Made by a program: the position numbers and the translations under genes
From: Pseudomonadales bacterium
GTDB lineage: Bacteria; Pseudomonadota; Gammaproteobacteria; Pseudomonadales; Azotimanducaceae
DNA length: 47,686 nucleotides
Assembly (NCBI GenBank): GCA_030749725.1
Contig: JASMJM010000082.1
Coordinates: forward strand, 1 to 47,686
Reading direction: 5' to 3'
Notes under the pieces: model-generated
The model's database searches: none
Told to the model about the DNA's origin: nothing
Seen by the model: the letters and a program-made list of their open reading frames with translations, nothing else
Part shown: positions 32,986 to 41,710 of the stretch, in pieces
Layout: the number at the start of each line of letters is the position of its first letter
How positions within the stretch are numbered: the first letter of the stretch is position 1

Positions 32986-34341
32986 ATGACTGAAGCAGAT
33001 CGCGTCACGCGAGTGGTACACGGACTGCAACCCCTGGTGCAGATCAAGGGCCAGGTCATCCCTCGCTACAACATTCTGGATAGGATGCAGGCATTGCGTA
33101 TTCCGGGATTGAGCGTTGCAGTGTCCAACCGGGGAAGGGTGGAGTGGGCGAGAGGATTTGGCCTGGCCGACGTGCCGACGGGGCGAACCGTCACGCCTGA
33201 TACGCTCTTTCTTGCCGGCTCGGTCAGCAAGCCGGTATCAGCTCTTCGCGTTCATCAGTTAGCGGAAGCCGGCATCGTTGACATGGATGCGAATGTCAAT
33301 GACTACCTGACAAGCTGGCAGCTTCCTGATAACGAATTCACAGAGTCGGAGAAGGTCACTCTGAGGAGGATACTGAATCACACAGCCGGTCTGACTGTAT
33401 GGGGGTTCCCTGGCTACCCGCGAACCGACGTGATCCCGACAACGGTGGAGGTCCTCGACGGCAAAGGCAATACGCCGCCGGTTAGGGTGTTCAAGAAACC
33501 TGGCGAGAGCTGGCTATACTCGGGTGGCGGGTACACCATCATGCAGCTGTTAGTATCCGATGTGGAGCGAACCCACTTTGCATCCATCATGCGCAAGCAC
33601 ATTCTCGATCCACTGGGTATGACGGGAAGTACCTTTGAAAATCCACTGCCGGACAAGTACCACGCCGGTGCCGCGACGGGCTATCACACGAATGGCGACG
33701 AAGTGGAAGGCAAGTGGGTCGTCTATCCGGAGATGGCTGCAGCCGGCCTTTGGACCACTCCTTCCGAGTTGATCCGCTATGCCATTGAAGTGCAAGGGAT
33801 CGCACAGAACCAAGTCGATGGAATTGTCAGGCGCGAGACCGTTGCCAACATGCTGACCGCCGGCATGAACGGGAGCGGCCTTGGGCCGGTGATCGGCGAA
33901 CACACGTTTGGACACGACGGCGGCGATCAGGGCTTCGTGACCAAACTCGTGGCTTGGCGGGAGTTGCCAATCGCCGCTGTAATCATGGTAAACACGGAGA
34001 ATACTCAGATCATCGATGAACTCATGCTGTCCATTGCTGCTGAATACAGTCTGCCGGGATTCGAGCCAATCACAAAATCCGTGATCGATATGTCGAAAGC
34101 GGATCGACGCCCATTCACAGGCACATACAGCATACCCGATCGTGGTGAAATCGAGGTCAGGCTGTCGGATGATGGGCTCGAGGTACCCCCAGGTCTCTAT
34201 CCTTCAGCAGTCCACTTGCTTCCTGAATCGCCCACCACCTTCTTCGAGACAACCCACGGAACCACAATCACGTTCACCTATGCCGGTGGCGAGATTGCCG
34301 GCTTTGAAGGCCCCGGGATGAGCGGGACCAAGGTACCGTAG
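32986..34341 (+). CDS. Serine hydrolase of the beta-lactamase/D,D-peptidase superfamily
   Basis: 451 residues. SxxK motif at S79-K82 (AGSVSKPVSALRVHQLAE), second motif LYSGGGYTIMQ (Y-S-G), and a third in FGHDGGDQGF. The C-terminal ~100 residues form a separate beta-rich domain (ADRRPFTGTYSIPDRGEIEVRLSDDG). No signal peptide is visible, so it may be cytoplasmic. Esterase, peptidase or lactamase activity is possible. Its stop is 3 bp from that of the convergent ATPase gene. Confidence 0.9.
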   Translation: MTEADRVTRVVHGLQPLVQIKGQVIPRYNILDRMQALRIPGLSVAVSNRGRVEWARGFGLADVPTGRTVTPDTLFLAGSVSKPVSALRVHQLAEAGIVDMDANVNDYLTSWQLPDNEFTESEKVTLRRILNHTAGLTVWGFPGYPRTDVIPTTVEVLDGKGNTPPVRVFKKPGESWLYSGGGYTIMQLLVSDVERTHFASIMRKHILDPLGMTGSTFENPLPDKYHAGAATGYHTNGDEVEGKWVVYPEMAAAGLWTTPSELIRYAIEVQGIAQNQVDGIVRRETVANMLTAGMNGSGLGPVIGEHTFGHDGGDQGFVTKLVAWRELPIAAVIMVNTENTQIIDELMLSIAAEYSLPGFEPITKSVIDMSKADRRPFTGTYSIPDRGEIEVRLSDDGLEVPPGLYPSAVHLLPESPTTFFETTHGTTITFTYAGGEIAGFEGPGMSGTKVP

Positions 34342-34344
34342 AAC

Positions 34345-35823
34345 TCAGGTATTGACGAGTGCTCCTGCCACCTTGGCAGCGAGGGGGCCAGCGACCCGGT
34401 CCACCTCGTCCAGGCTGGTATGACCTTGTTTGACCTTCCTCAAGGCAGACTGCATGATGTTATCGAAGCCTGCGCGCTGACATTCTTCTGCAATCTGGCT
34501 GGCGTTGCCGCCCTCCATGATGACCCGTGCGATCTCGGGGGTGATCTTCACTACTTCGTGGATCCCCACTCTTCCCTTGTAGCCCCCTGAGCACTTGTCG
34601 CAGTCGCCCGGGCCGAAGATCTGCAGGCCCCCGTCAATGTCCTTTTCCGAGAACCCCGCATCGATCAGGGCGTTCTTCGGTATGTCGAGAGGCACCCTGC
34701 AGGCCGGACACAGTCGTCTGACAAGGCGCTGCGCCGTGACCAGGCTGACCACCCTTGTTAGGCTGAATGCGGACACCCCCATTCCCCTGAGATGCATCAG
34801 CGTTTCTGGGACGCCGTTTGTTTGCATAGACGAGAGTACCAAATGGCCTGTCTGCGCCGCCTTGATGGACAGGTTAGCAATCGCCAAATCTCGTATCTCA
34901 CCCACCAGCAGGATGTCCGGATCCTGCATCAAGCAGGATCGTAGTGCAGACTCGTAATCAAGTCCCACCTTAAGGTCCACGCAACACTGGTTGACGCCAT
35001 CGAGGTTGATCTCGACAGGATCCTCCACCGTGTATATCTCCAATTCCGGCTTGTTGAGGAGAGTGATGCCCGTGTACAGGGTAACGGTCGTACCGCTGCC
35101 GGTAGGCCCGGTAACCAATAACAGCCCGGCCGGCTTATGCAGTGCCTCCAGGAATAGCTTCTTTTGCCCCCGTTCAAAGCCGAGTGCGTCCATGCCAATC
35201 CGGACGCTGCTGGTATCCAGGACCCGCAGACTGATCTTTTCACCAAACAACACCGGCAGCGTATGGACCCGGAAATCGATCGCCCGGGATTCGGAGATCT
35301 TTACCTTGATGTGACCGTGTTGCGGGACGCGACGTTCGGCGATATCGATCCCGGACATCACCTTTAGCCTTGCCGCGATCCGCGGTCCCAGATCGACCGG
35401 CGCCTGCTTAACTTCGTGAAGTCTGCCTTCGGTTCTGAATCTCACCCGGTAACTATTCTCAAAGGGTTCGAAGTGAAGGTCGGATGCCCTGGATTCGATA
35501 GCATCCGTCAGCAACTTGTCGACCAGGCTGATCACCTGCCTATCTTCGTCAGAAACAATTGTGCTATTCGAGTCCATCTCCGCTACCGCCTGTCGAAGTG
35601 CATCCCAGCTGTCGAAACCGTAGTCCATCGCGAGAGCATGCTGCACTTCTTGAAGGGTTACAGTGGCTGAGAGAATCTCTTGGTCGGAGTCGTCTTCGAA
35701 CTTCGTCAGGAGTTTCAGCGTGCCACAGGCACTATCTTGACCTGACTTGTGTGCTTTGAGGATATCCTTGGCCTGGTTCTTAAGCTGCTCCAGGCTGGGA
35801 TTGTTGGGCAGTGCATTGGTCAT
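34345..35823 (-). CDS. Orphan PilB/GspE-type ATPase with altered catalytic motifs and a replaced N terminus
   Basis: 492 residues. Residues 95-480 follow PilB: N2-like start (ASDLHFEPFENSYRVRFRTEGRL), Walker A region 239-248, Asp box (TVEDPVEINLDGVNQ), Walker B ILLVGEIRD (304-312), and a four-cysteine zinc site (C372, C375, C408, C411). Walker A reads GPTGSGTTVT: the essential lysine is Thr245 (ACG). The His box reads HLVLSSMQTN, Gln334 replacing the His of STLHTN. The PilB N-domain is missing; residues 1-82 instead form an LEQLKNQAKDILKAHKSG...ALAMDYGFDSWDALRQAV module of a kind found before ankyrin-like proteins. AAGGAGG fixes ATG 35823. No other pilus or type II secretion gene is near. It probably does not hydrolyse ATP normally. 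Confidence 0.88.
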   Translation of the reverse strand: MTNALPNNPSLEQLKNQAKDILKAHKSGQDSACGTLKLLTKFEDDSDQEILSATVTLQEVQHALAMDYGFDSWDALRQAVAEMDSNSTIVSDEDRQVISLVDKLLTDAIESRASDLHFEPFENSYRVRFRTEGRLHEVKQAPVDLGPRIAARLKVMSGIDIAERRVPQHGHIKVKISESRAIDFRVHTLPVLFGEKISLRVLDTSSVRIGMDALGFERGQKKLFLEALHKPAGLLLVTGPTGSGTTVTLYTGITLLNKPELEIYTVEDPVEINLDGVNQCCVDLKVGLDYESALRSCLMQDPDILLVGEIRDLAIANLSIKAAQTGHLVLSSMQTNGVPETLMHLRGMGVSAFSLTRVVSLVTAQRLVRRLCPACRVPLDIPKNALIDAGFSEKDIDGGLQIFGPGDCDKCSGGYKGRVGIHEVVKITPEIARVIMEGGNASQIAEECQRAGFDNIMQSALRKVKQGHTSLDEVDRVAGPLAAKVAGALVNT

Positions 35824-36104
35824 GATGACCTCCTTTCCTATCGCCCGGCGCCTGCAATCACGGACAGAAAGAAGGTTCGAGTATAGGAACCAAGTGAAGG
35901 TGGGCTCAGTCCTTCCCGCAGGCGAGGAGGCGTCCTTCAGACACATCAGCAAAGCTTATGACGTTGAGGGGAGCTGGTCAAGCAATCGCCCCACTTTGGC
36001 GATGATCTACGCCGAAATCGAAAACTTTGCTCTTTGTCCGGTTTTGGTCGAATGGAGGCACTTCGGACCTCAGCCGTACCGCTTCGGACCAGACCGGTCA
36101 GAAT

Positions 36105-36782
36105 CTAATTCTTGAATTGATATGCAAATCGCTCGATGTCTTCACAGAACCTGCTCGCAACGACTCTTTGCGTTTCCTGTGTGTAATAGTCAGTGTAGTT
36201 GACCGAACTTGCGGCGACTTGCAGACGAGGCAGAACGGTTTGGGAAGGTAATCCGATTGTTTCAGCGACGTGCCTGAAATCGTCCTGCAGATTCTCGTAC
36301 CGACCCACAAAGTCGATCGCTACGCCACCCAAGTCATCTGTTAGGTACGGGTGTTGAGATCGAAAATGTTCGTCTGCATCAGCATCCGGGATCGAAGCCA
36401 CTGCGTGGACGAAAGATTCGAACGACATACCTGCCGTGAACTCGTCGAATGTCGCCAGACAGTGCGCCACACCCGAGCTTGAAAAGCTCGTGAAGCCACC
36501 GGCCTCGTGACGAATCTTGTCCCGATAACAGGACACCATTCGATCCCACGGATTCCTCACAAACGCGAACGTATACAGGCCCGGATACAGTCGCTTTCCG
36601 TCGTGGATCGATTCAGGCGGCCGAGGAAACTCCAGTGCATGTGGGTTACCGCCAACCGCCTGTAGATCAAGCTTAAGAAGTAACGCAAATGTGGCCTTCA
36701 GGCTTGAGGAAGCGACCTTCGCAATGTCGATATACACAGCGCGGTGGGGCGGCAGATATATGCTGAATTCAGGTCCTAGCAT
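36105..36782 (-). CDS. Sulfotransferase family protein
   Basis: 225 residues. IAKVASSSLKATF is the 5'-phosphosulfate loop for PAPS, and FAFVRNPWDRMVSCYRDKIRHEAG is the 3'-phosphate site, as in the sulfotransferase-2 / carbohydrate sulfotransferase family. It moves a sulfate group from PAPS to an acceptor, perhaps a cell-surface glycan. There is no signal peptide or membrane segment. Neighbours do not reveal the acceptor. Confidence 0.88.
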   Translation of the reverse strand: MLGPEFSIYLPPHRAVYIDIAKVASSSLKATFALLLKLDLQAVGGNPHALEFPRPPESIHDGKRLYPGLYTFAFVRNPWDRMVSCYRDKIRHEAGGFTSFSSSGVAHCLATFDEFTAGMSFESFVHAVASIPDADADEHFRSQHPYLTDDLGGVAIDFVGRYENLQDDFRHVAETIGLPSQTVLPRLQVAASSVNYTDYYTQETQRVVASRFCEDIERFAYQFKN

Positions 36783-36873
36783 GCAGTTCTCGCGAACGCT
36801 TTCAATGGCTCACCAGCACCTTTTCAAAACCCATCGGCATCGGTAACACCCTTTTGCTGGGAAACGAGCTCGT

Positions 36874-36879
36874 ATTATA
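36874..36879 (-). promoter_or_regulatory. Candidate -10 box for the sulfotransferase gene
   Basis: A perfect TATAAT on the minus strand about 92 bp before the start codon. No convincing -35 hexamer is seen, so confidence is moderate. Confidence 0.4.
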
Positions 36880-37016
36880 GGGTCCAGCAGGAACACTTCT
36901 GGCCTTTTTCGGACGTGATATATGTCATGGAAAAAAGCCGTTCACAGCCGGTCTCATGCGTCGATCAATCGGCTATGTTCCAACTGTCAGAGACGGTTTT
37001 GTCCTACCGGATGTTT

Positions 37017-38150
37017 TCAGGGATCAAGACCTTCAATGGGGCGATAGTAGGGTTTGTCACCCAGCGACTGGTATTTCCGTGCCCAATTTGGACCCGCTTC
37101 GGCGGGGGTAAACGACCAGTCCTGTCTGTGGTAGTTCCAGCTGTCAGGATTCAACTGCTGTGCTTTTGCCCAGTACTTGTCCGCCTTTTTCGCATCGCCC
37201 TGCTTGTGGAAGTAGACACCCAGCTTGAAGTTCGGCTCCGCTAACGCCTGCTGTTCGGTGCGAGCTAATTCCGGGACGGAGTTGCCCTTGGCATAGACAC
37301 TTTCGGCTCCCTTTCGAACCCAGTCCGTCACCATCGGGGCATAGTCATTCCGACCGAATTCGAACTCACCCATCTTGTGGGTTTCTGCGTATGCACCCTC
37401 ATCGATGCGAATCACCTGACCTGTTTCATCGATCCATACAGCGGACGGTACGTTCACGAGGTTATAGAGCGAGCTGATGGTGTGGTTTTCGTCGACCAGC
37501 GTGACGAAGTCGGCTTTGGCACGGTCGTACCACTGCCTGGCGACTGCCTCGCCGCCGGTATCCTGTGCAGCGGCGATGACGACGAAGTTACTATTCTGTA
37601 GTTCGTTATAGACAGCTTGCCAACCTGGCAAGTCAAAACGGCATCCTCACCAGGAAGCCCAGGTGATAAGCAGCACCTTCATATCTTTGAATTGTGACAG
37701 GCGCACCGGTTTGCCGTCCTTATCCAACAGCTCAAAGTCCGGCGCCACGCGTTGTCTAACGAATTGGTTACGGGTGGCCGGAATGTCGCCAAAGCTCCAT
37801 ACACCAGCGTCATGATCGACCGCATAGGCTTGGCTCAAGCGCCGGGCTAATTCTGTGACACTCAACCAACCCTGACCCCGCCGCGTGACGTACAGCGCGC
37901 TGTCTTCAGATTGTTTAATGGGCACGCAGATATCATCCAGGCAGGCACCTTCCTCCTTCAACTCAAACCCGTTGATCTCGGTAAGCTGACTGGTCGCAAC
38001 CCAGAGATCGTTGGGATCGGCTAAAGTGGTGGCAACCGGAATCGCTCTGTCCTGGAAGAGTACGGTTGGGGTTGGAGGAGAAGTTGTTAGAGGGCCTGCC
38101 AGTGCCGCGAATGCGTAAGGCAGCCCAACGAGCAACGCTAGATATTTCAT
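37017..38150 (-). CDS. ResA-like thioredoxin-fold selenoprotein (WASW-Sec-GC)
   Basis: 377 residues reading through TGA at 37649-37647 as selenocysteine (residue 168). Both parts are in one frame, with no other stop. The stop falls in LLITWASW-U-GCRFDLPGWQ, the redox motif of TlpA/ResA-like proteins, matching the WAxxUGC pattern of a known family. A perfect hairpin follows (separate entry). Order: signal peptide (MKYLALLVGLPYAFAALA), an N-terminal domain with C70 and C75, the thioredoxin domain (APDFELLDKDGKPVRLSQF to PSAVWIDETGQVIRIDEG, about 136-250), and a TPR-like C-terminal part (EPNFKLGVYFHKQGDAKKADKYWAKAQQLNPDSWNYHRQ). It is a periplasmic redox protein. AGGAG lies 6 nt before ATG 38150. 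A standard gene caller would split it into two broken genes (37017-37631 and 37647-38177). Confidence 0.9.
37616..37649 (-). promoter_or_regulatory. Bacterial SECIS element with its TGA (Sec) codon
   Basis: Minus strand: TGA at 37649-37647, then 20 nt, then loop AGGTT (37626-37622) closed by the perfect 6-bp stem CTTGCC / GGCAAG (37632-37627 and 37621-37616). A stem-loop immediately 3' of UGA, with an apical loop about 16-37 nt away and a G in the first loop bases, is the known bacterial SECIS pattern recognised by SelB. Confidence 0.85.
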
Positions 38151-38372
38151 CAGGGTCTCCTGTGCGTTATTTTTCACGCATTCTAGAATCTAGTATCGAT
38201 ACATGCCAGCATCCTGCGCTCGGTTGCCGCAGATTGACGACACATCAACGCCAGGGCGGTCAGGCTGTTGACTACTGGGAGTCAGGTGTTGCCAACGAGG
38301 ATGGGGCCAGTCTATGATCCCAAGCGAAAGTTCGTTGCTCTTTCACTCTTGAATCCACTGACAGGTGCCACG

Positions 38373-38846
38373 GTGAAGAGAATCTCTGTTTTTGTGGACG
38401 TACAAAACATCTATTACACCACTCGCCAGGCATATGGGCGCCACTTCAATTACCGCAAGCTTTGGCAAAGGTTAAGCGATGCGGGAGAGATTGTTGCGGC
38501 CACAGCGTACGCCATCGATCGTGGCGACGACAATCAGCGTAAGTTTCAAAATACCCTCAGACAGATTGGCTTCACGGTAAGACTCAAACCCTTTATCCAG
38601 CGCCGCGACGGCTCCGCCAAAGGAGATTGGGACGTTGGCATTACGATCGACATTTTGCAGTCAGCGACAGACGTCGATACCGTCGTGTTGCTGTCCGGGG
38701 ATGGCGATTTTGATCTCTTGCTGAAAAAGATCAGAGAGGACTACGGCGTTACGGCGGAAGTCTATGGCATGTCGGCACTCACGGCCAACTCGCTCATTGA
38801 CGCCGCCAGCATCTATCATTGCATCGATGAGGATTTATTGCTGTAG
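38373..38846 (+). CDS. NYN-domain protein (LabA-like, PIN-related nuclease fold)
   Basis: 157 residues from GTG 38373. KRISVFVDVQNIYYTTRQAYG is the NYN start with the first acidic residue, followed by DVGITIDILQSATDVDTVVLLSGDGDFDLLLKKI, carrying the other acidic positions (DVGI, SGDGDFD). Domain members are predicted metal-dependent RNases or RNA-binding proteins. The GTG start is preferred for family alignment and has AGGTG upstream; the frame is open to 38268 but that part is unlike the family. Confidence 0.85.
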   Translation: MKRISVFVDVQNIYYTTRQAYGRHFNYRKLWQRLSDAGEIVAATAYAIDRGDDNQRKFQNTLRQIGFTVRLKPFIQRRDGSAKGDWDVGITIDILQSATDVDTVVLLSGDGDFDLLLKKIREDYGVTAEVYGMSALTANSLIDAASIYHCIDEDLLL

Positions 38847-38882
38847 CAACTGTACTGCTGTCAATCATCGGTTCAGACAGTT

Positions 38883-39278
38883 TTATGGGATAGCACTAAT
38901 CCTCACCAAGTCGTTCACTCCACAGCCGGAGGTCTCCGCTGCATTGGCGAAGCTGCGTGCAATTCGAAGATTGCCTGCCCAGTTGACGAAGCCAACCCAA
39001 TCCCCTCGTGGTACATCCGAATAGGTGGTTGCGAAGGTCACCTCGAACGATTTGCCCTTGCAACTGAACAAGAACTTATCGCCCTTTCCCAGTGCCGCAC
39101 CGATGACCAACGACTCGGTAATGTCTGTATCAAGATTTCCGTATCCGCCTTCAACTTCAATGACCTTACCTTCAACCGTGCCGGCGTTATTGGTGATGCC
39201 GCCCGATTGGCAAGCCGTGATAGTTAGAACACTCATTAGAAGGAGGATCACCTTCCAGCATTGATCAGTTGGCACCAT
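38883..39278 (-). CDS. Lipoprotein resembling the C-terminal domain of SAM hydroxide adenosyltransferases
   Basis: 131 residues. A lipoprotein signal (VILLLMSVLTITAC, lipobox ITAC) is followed by a mature part VEGKVIEVEGGYGNLDTDI and TYSDVPRGDWVGFVNWAGNLRIARSFANAAETSGCGVNDLVRI. These match the C-terminal domain of SAM hydroxide adenosyltransferase/chlorinase proteins (DUF62), whose end reads like TYadv...alvNSaGxLEIAvxxGsA. The N-terminal catalytic domain is absent. The start is ATG 39278 with GAGGA upstream; ATG 39281 is also possible. It is probably an outer-membrane or periplasmic ligand-binding protein; the similarity is by eye and needs a profile search. Confidence 0.75.
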   Translation of the reverse strand: MVPTDQCWKVILLLMSVLTITACQSGGITNNAGTVEGKVIEVEGGYGNLDTDITESLVIGAALGKGDKFLFSCKGKSFEVTFATTYSDVPRGDWVGFVNWAGNLRIARSFANAAETSGCGVNDLVRISAIP

Positions 39279-39431
39279 CATATTCCTCACCAGACGTCTA
39301 ATTTGCGGGCCGCGCCATTATAAGACAGAATGGGGCCCGCGACGATAGTCGCGCAAGGCCTGGCCTGTCGTGGGGGATGCAGTCAGTTTGACGATGGACT
39401 GGTCAGCAAGATTCGAGCGAATGAACATACT

Positions 39432-40190
39432 ATGAGCTATTACAAATTCTTAGGCTGTGATGTCATCTATCGGGAGGCCTGTTACCTGACCGCCACCTGT
39501 CCACACAAAATCGACGTTGGCTTTCTCCCCAAGGGACTTCACGATCTGGAAACTCGGAATATGGTGGAGCAACTGCAGGCGGCTGTCGATGAGATTTCAG
39601 CGTCGGACAAAGCATACGAGGCTATCTTATTGGGGTACGCCCGATGCAATGACGGGCTTGTGGGTGTGCAAGCGCGAGACATCCCGTTGATCCTCCCCCG
39701 GGCCCACGATTGCATCACGTTCTACTTCGGTTCCCGTCAAGCCTATAGAGAGTATTTCGACAACCACCCTGGAACCTATTTCGAAACCACCGGTTGGATG
39801 GAACGTGGCAACCTGGAAGATGGCAGCCGTCCCGCCTATTCCCAAGAGGGGGTCATGGCGAAACTCGGGCTTACCGATTCTTATGAAGAGATGGTGGAGA
39901 AGTATGGCAAGGACAACGCCGACTATATCATGTCAACCTTAGGCGATTGGCGAGAAAACTACAGCAGACTGCTGTATCTGCAGATGGGCCCGGCTAATGA
40001 GGATCGATTCATTGAGCAGTGCCGCCAGACGGCCACGAAAAGGACGTGGGAATTTGAAGTTCAAGAAGGTAATTGGACCCTGCTGGAGAAGCTCTTCTAT
40101 GGCAAATGGGATGAGGACTTCCTGGTCGTGCCACCGGGGAAAAGGATTGCGGCCTGCAACGATGAGGCTATCGTGAAATTGCAGGACTGA
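39432..40190 (+). CDS. DUF1638 family protein
   Basis: 252 residues. Family markers: LGCDVIYREACYLTATCPHKIDVGFLPKGLHD, EAILLGYARCNDGLVGVQARDIPLILPRAHDCITFYFGSRQAYREYF, and PGTYFETTGWMERG. The conserved Cys and His residues (C in LGCD, HD, C in YARC, HDC) suggest a metal- or corrinoid-linked role; family members are often found near methyltransferases, but none is nearby here. The function is unknown. The frame extends upstream to 39330, but the family starts at ATG 39432. Confidence 0.85.
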   Translation: MSYYKFLGCDVIYREACYLTATCPHKIDVGFLPKGLHDLETRNMVEQLQAAVDEISASDKAYEAILLGYARCNDGLVGVQARDIPLILPRAHDCITFYFGSRQAYREYFDNHPGTYFETTGWMERGNLEDGSRPAYSQEGVMAKLGLTDSYEEMVEKYGKDNADYIMSTLGDWRENYSRLLYLQMGPANEDRFIEQCRQTATKRTWEFEVQEGNWTLLEKLFYGKWDEDFLVVPPGKRIAACNDEAIVKLQD

Positions 40191-40349
40191 GTGCGATTAG
40201 CCAATATCATTGAGGTGAACATTCTGATGCGGCGGCAGGATCTAACTGTTGTACGGATTCTCCGCACCTTCGTTAAACCGTTTAGCATCCAAAAGAACGC
40301 ATCGTCCCGTCGCTGCAGGTAGGATTCGGATACCGACGTTAGGCCATCG

Positions 40350-41216
40350 TTAATAACTCTCGATCGCCGAAAAATACTCTTCAATCCTGGCAAGATGACC
40401 GTCAACGTCTGTGTGGCCGGCGTTGTGCGTAGCGATCGCCATATGGGTTGCGCCGATCTTTCGCCATTTGTCGGCATGTCGCTGCCAGCGATCAGGATTG
40501 CCACCGGCGTATTGGGCTTGGGCCTGAATGCCAAAACCGTCCCAAGGCAGCCCAAGTGCTTGCCGGTGCGTTCGTAGGGTGTCGATAGCTAAGGCAGCAT
40601 CGGGTGTGGGCCCCATCAGTGGAAACCAACCTTCGCCCAGTCTGGCGCAGCGTTCCAGCAAGATTGGCGCTCCGCCGCCAAACCAGATCGGGATGGGTTG
40701 TGAGGGGCGCGGGTTGATACCGGCACGTGGCACTCGGTGGTATGCGCCTCGGTAGTCCAGTGACTCTTCCAACCACAGTCGACGCAACAGATCGACCTGT
40801 TCTTCCTGACGTTTACCACGATTAGTGAAATCCTCATTCAGCGCATCGTACTCCACCTTGTTCCACCCAGTACCGATACCAAGCGTTAGGCGATTATTGG
40901 ACAGCACAGCCACCTCGGCTGCCTGCTTGGCAACCAGTGCCGTTTGCCTCTGGGGCAGGATCATAACTGCACTGACAAACTCAATGGTCCTGGTGACGGC
41001 AGCGAGAAACGCGAAGGTAGTAAAGGGTTCGTGAAAGGCAACACCCTTGTCGTATGGCCCGGTAAATCCACCTTCGCGATTCGGATCCGCTCCCAATACG
41101 TGGTCGTAGAGGAGCAGGTGGGTTGCACCCAATGCCTCTGCGCCCTGAGCGTAGCGAATGATCGCGTGGGGGTCAGTACCAATCTCGTTGTGCGGTAATA
41201 CAACACCTACCTCCAT
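40350..41216 (-). CDS. F420-type LLM class oxidoreductase
   Basis: 288 residues of the luciferase/F420 family: EVGVVLPHNEIGTDPHAIIRYAQGAEALGATHLLLYDHVLG, then FEPFTTFAFLAAVTRTIEFVSAVMILPQRQTALVAKQAAEVAVLSNNRLTLGIGTGWNKVEYDALNEDFTNRGKRQEEQVDLLRRLW. This fits the F420-dependent TIGR03619-like group. F420 synthesis genes are not in the window, so the cofactor might be FMN. The start is ATG 41216. Confidence 0.87.
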   Translation of the reverse strand: MEVGVVLPHNEIGTDPHAIIRYAQGAEALGATHLLLYDHVLGADPNREGGFTGPYDKGVAFHEPFTTFAFLAAVTRTIEFVSAVMILPQRQTALVAKQAAEVAVLSNNRLTLGIGTGWNKVEYDALNEDFTNRGKRQEEQVDLLRRLWLEESLDYRGAYHRVPRAGINPRPSQPIPIWFGGGAPILLERCARLGEGWFPLMGPTPDAALAIDTLRTHRQALGLPWDGFGIQAQAQYAGGNPDRWQRHADKWRKIGATHMAIATHNAGHTDVDGHLARIEEYFSAIESY

Positions 41217-41382
41217 AATAATCCTGCCCTGAAGAAACTTGGAAAACTTGGGGACAGTTTACTTAATTCCCGATGAATTACGTAAACTGTTTACCGTTAG
41301 ACGGATGAGTTGCGGCATGCCAATCCATGTGCCAACAACAGTATGCAGGGAAATGATTGTGTTTTTGCCACTGTTTCAGCCT

Positions 41383-41551
41383 CGATTCAGGACATCCACG
41401 TTTTCCCAGGACAATTCAGGGGCGATTCAGAGCAGTCGATTCAGGACATCCACGTTTTCCTGGCCCGTATCTCTTGTTTCTTGTATTTCTGTCCCCTGGA
41501 ACATGGATGCCCCGTATTGGAGATGCTGGAACATGGATGTCCCGTATTGGA
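41383..41551. repeat. REPIN-like cluster related to the RAYT-flanking repeats
   Basis: Two identical 24-bp plus-strand copies at 41383-41406 and 41437-41460 contain CAGGACATCCACGTTTTCC. Two inverted near-copies at 41496-41521 and 41526-41551 read CTGGAACATGGATG with CCCGTATTGG. Head and tail pairs are opposed, so the region can fold as a large hairpin. The core matches the REPs next to the RAYT gene 16 kb away. Nothing else is seen in 41217-41710. Confidence 0.8.
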
Positions 41552-41710
41552 TGATCAATCGGTGGATCTCAGTGATTCTGGACTGACAAGATCTCTGCAG
41601 AACTCGAAGGAGGCAACGCAAAACTTTGCCGAACCCCCAGCCGCAAACAACTTGTCTTGCACCCCGTTCCAGTTGTACGCTGTTCCCAAAGTCACGGTAT
41701 AAAGCCCATC

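Noticed and set aside
37017-38177. Two separate or frameshifted genes at the TlpA/ResA-like locus
   Set aside because: Both halves are in the same frame, only one TGA interrupts, the flanking residues form a known Sec motif and a SECIS hairpin follows. A selenoprotein is the simpler explanation.
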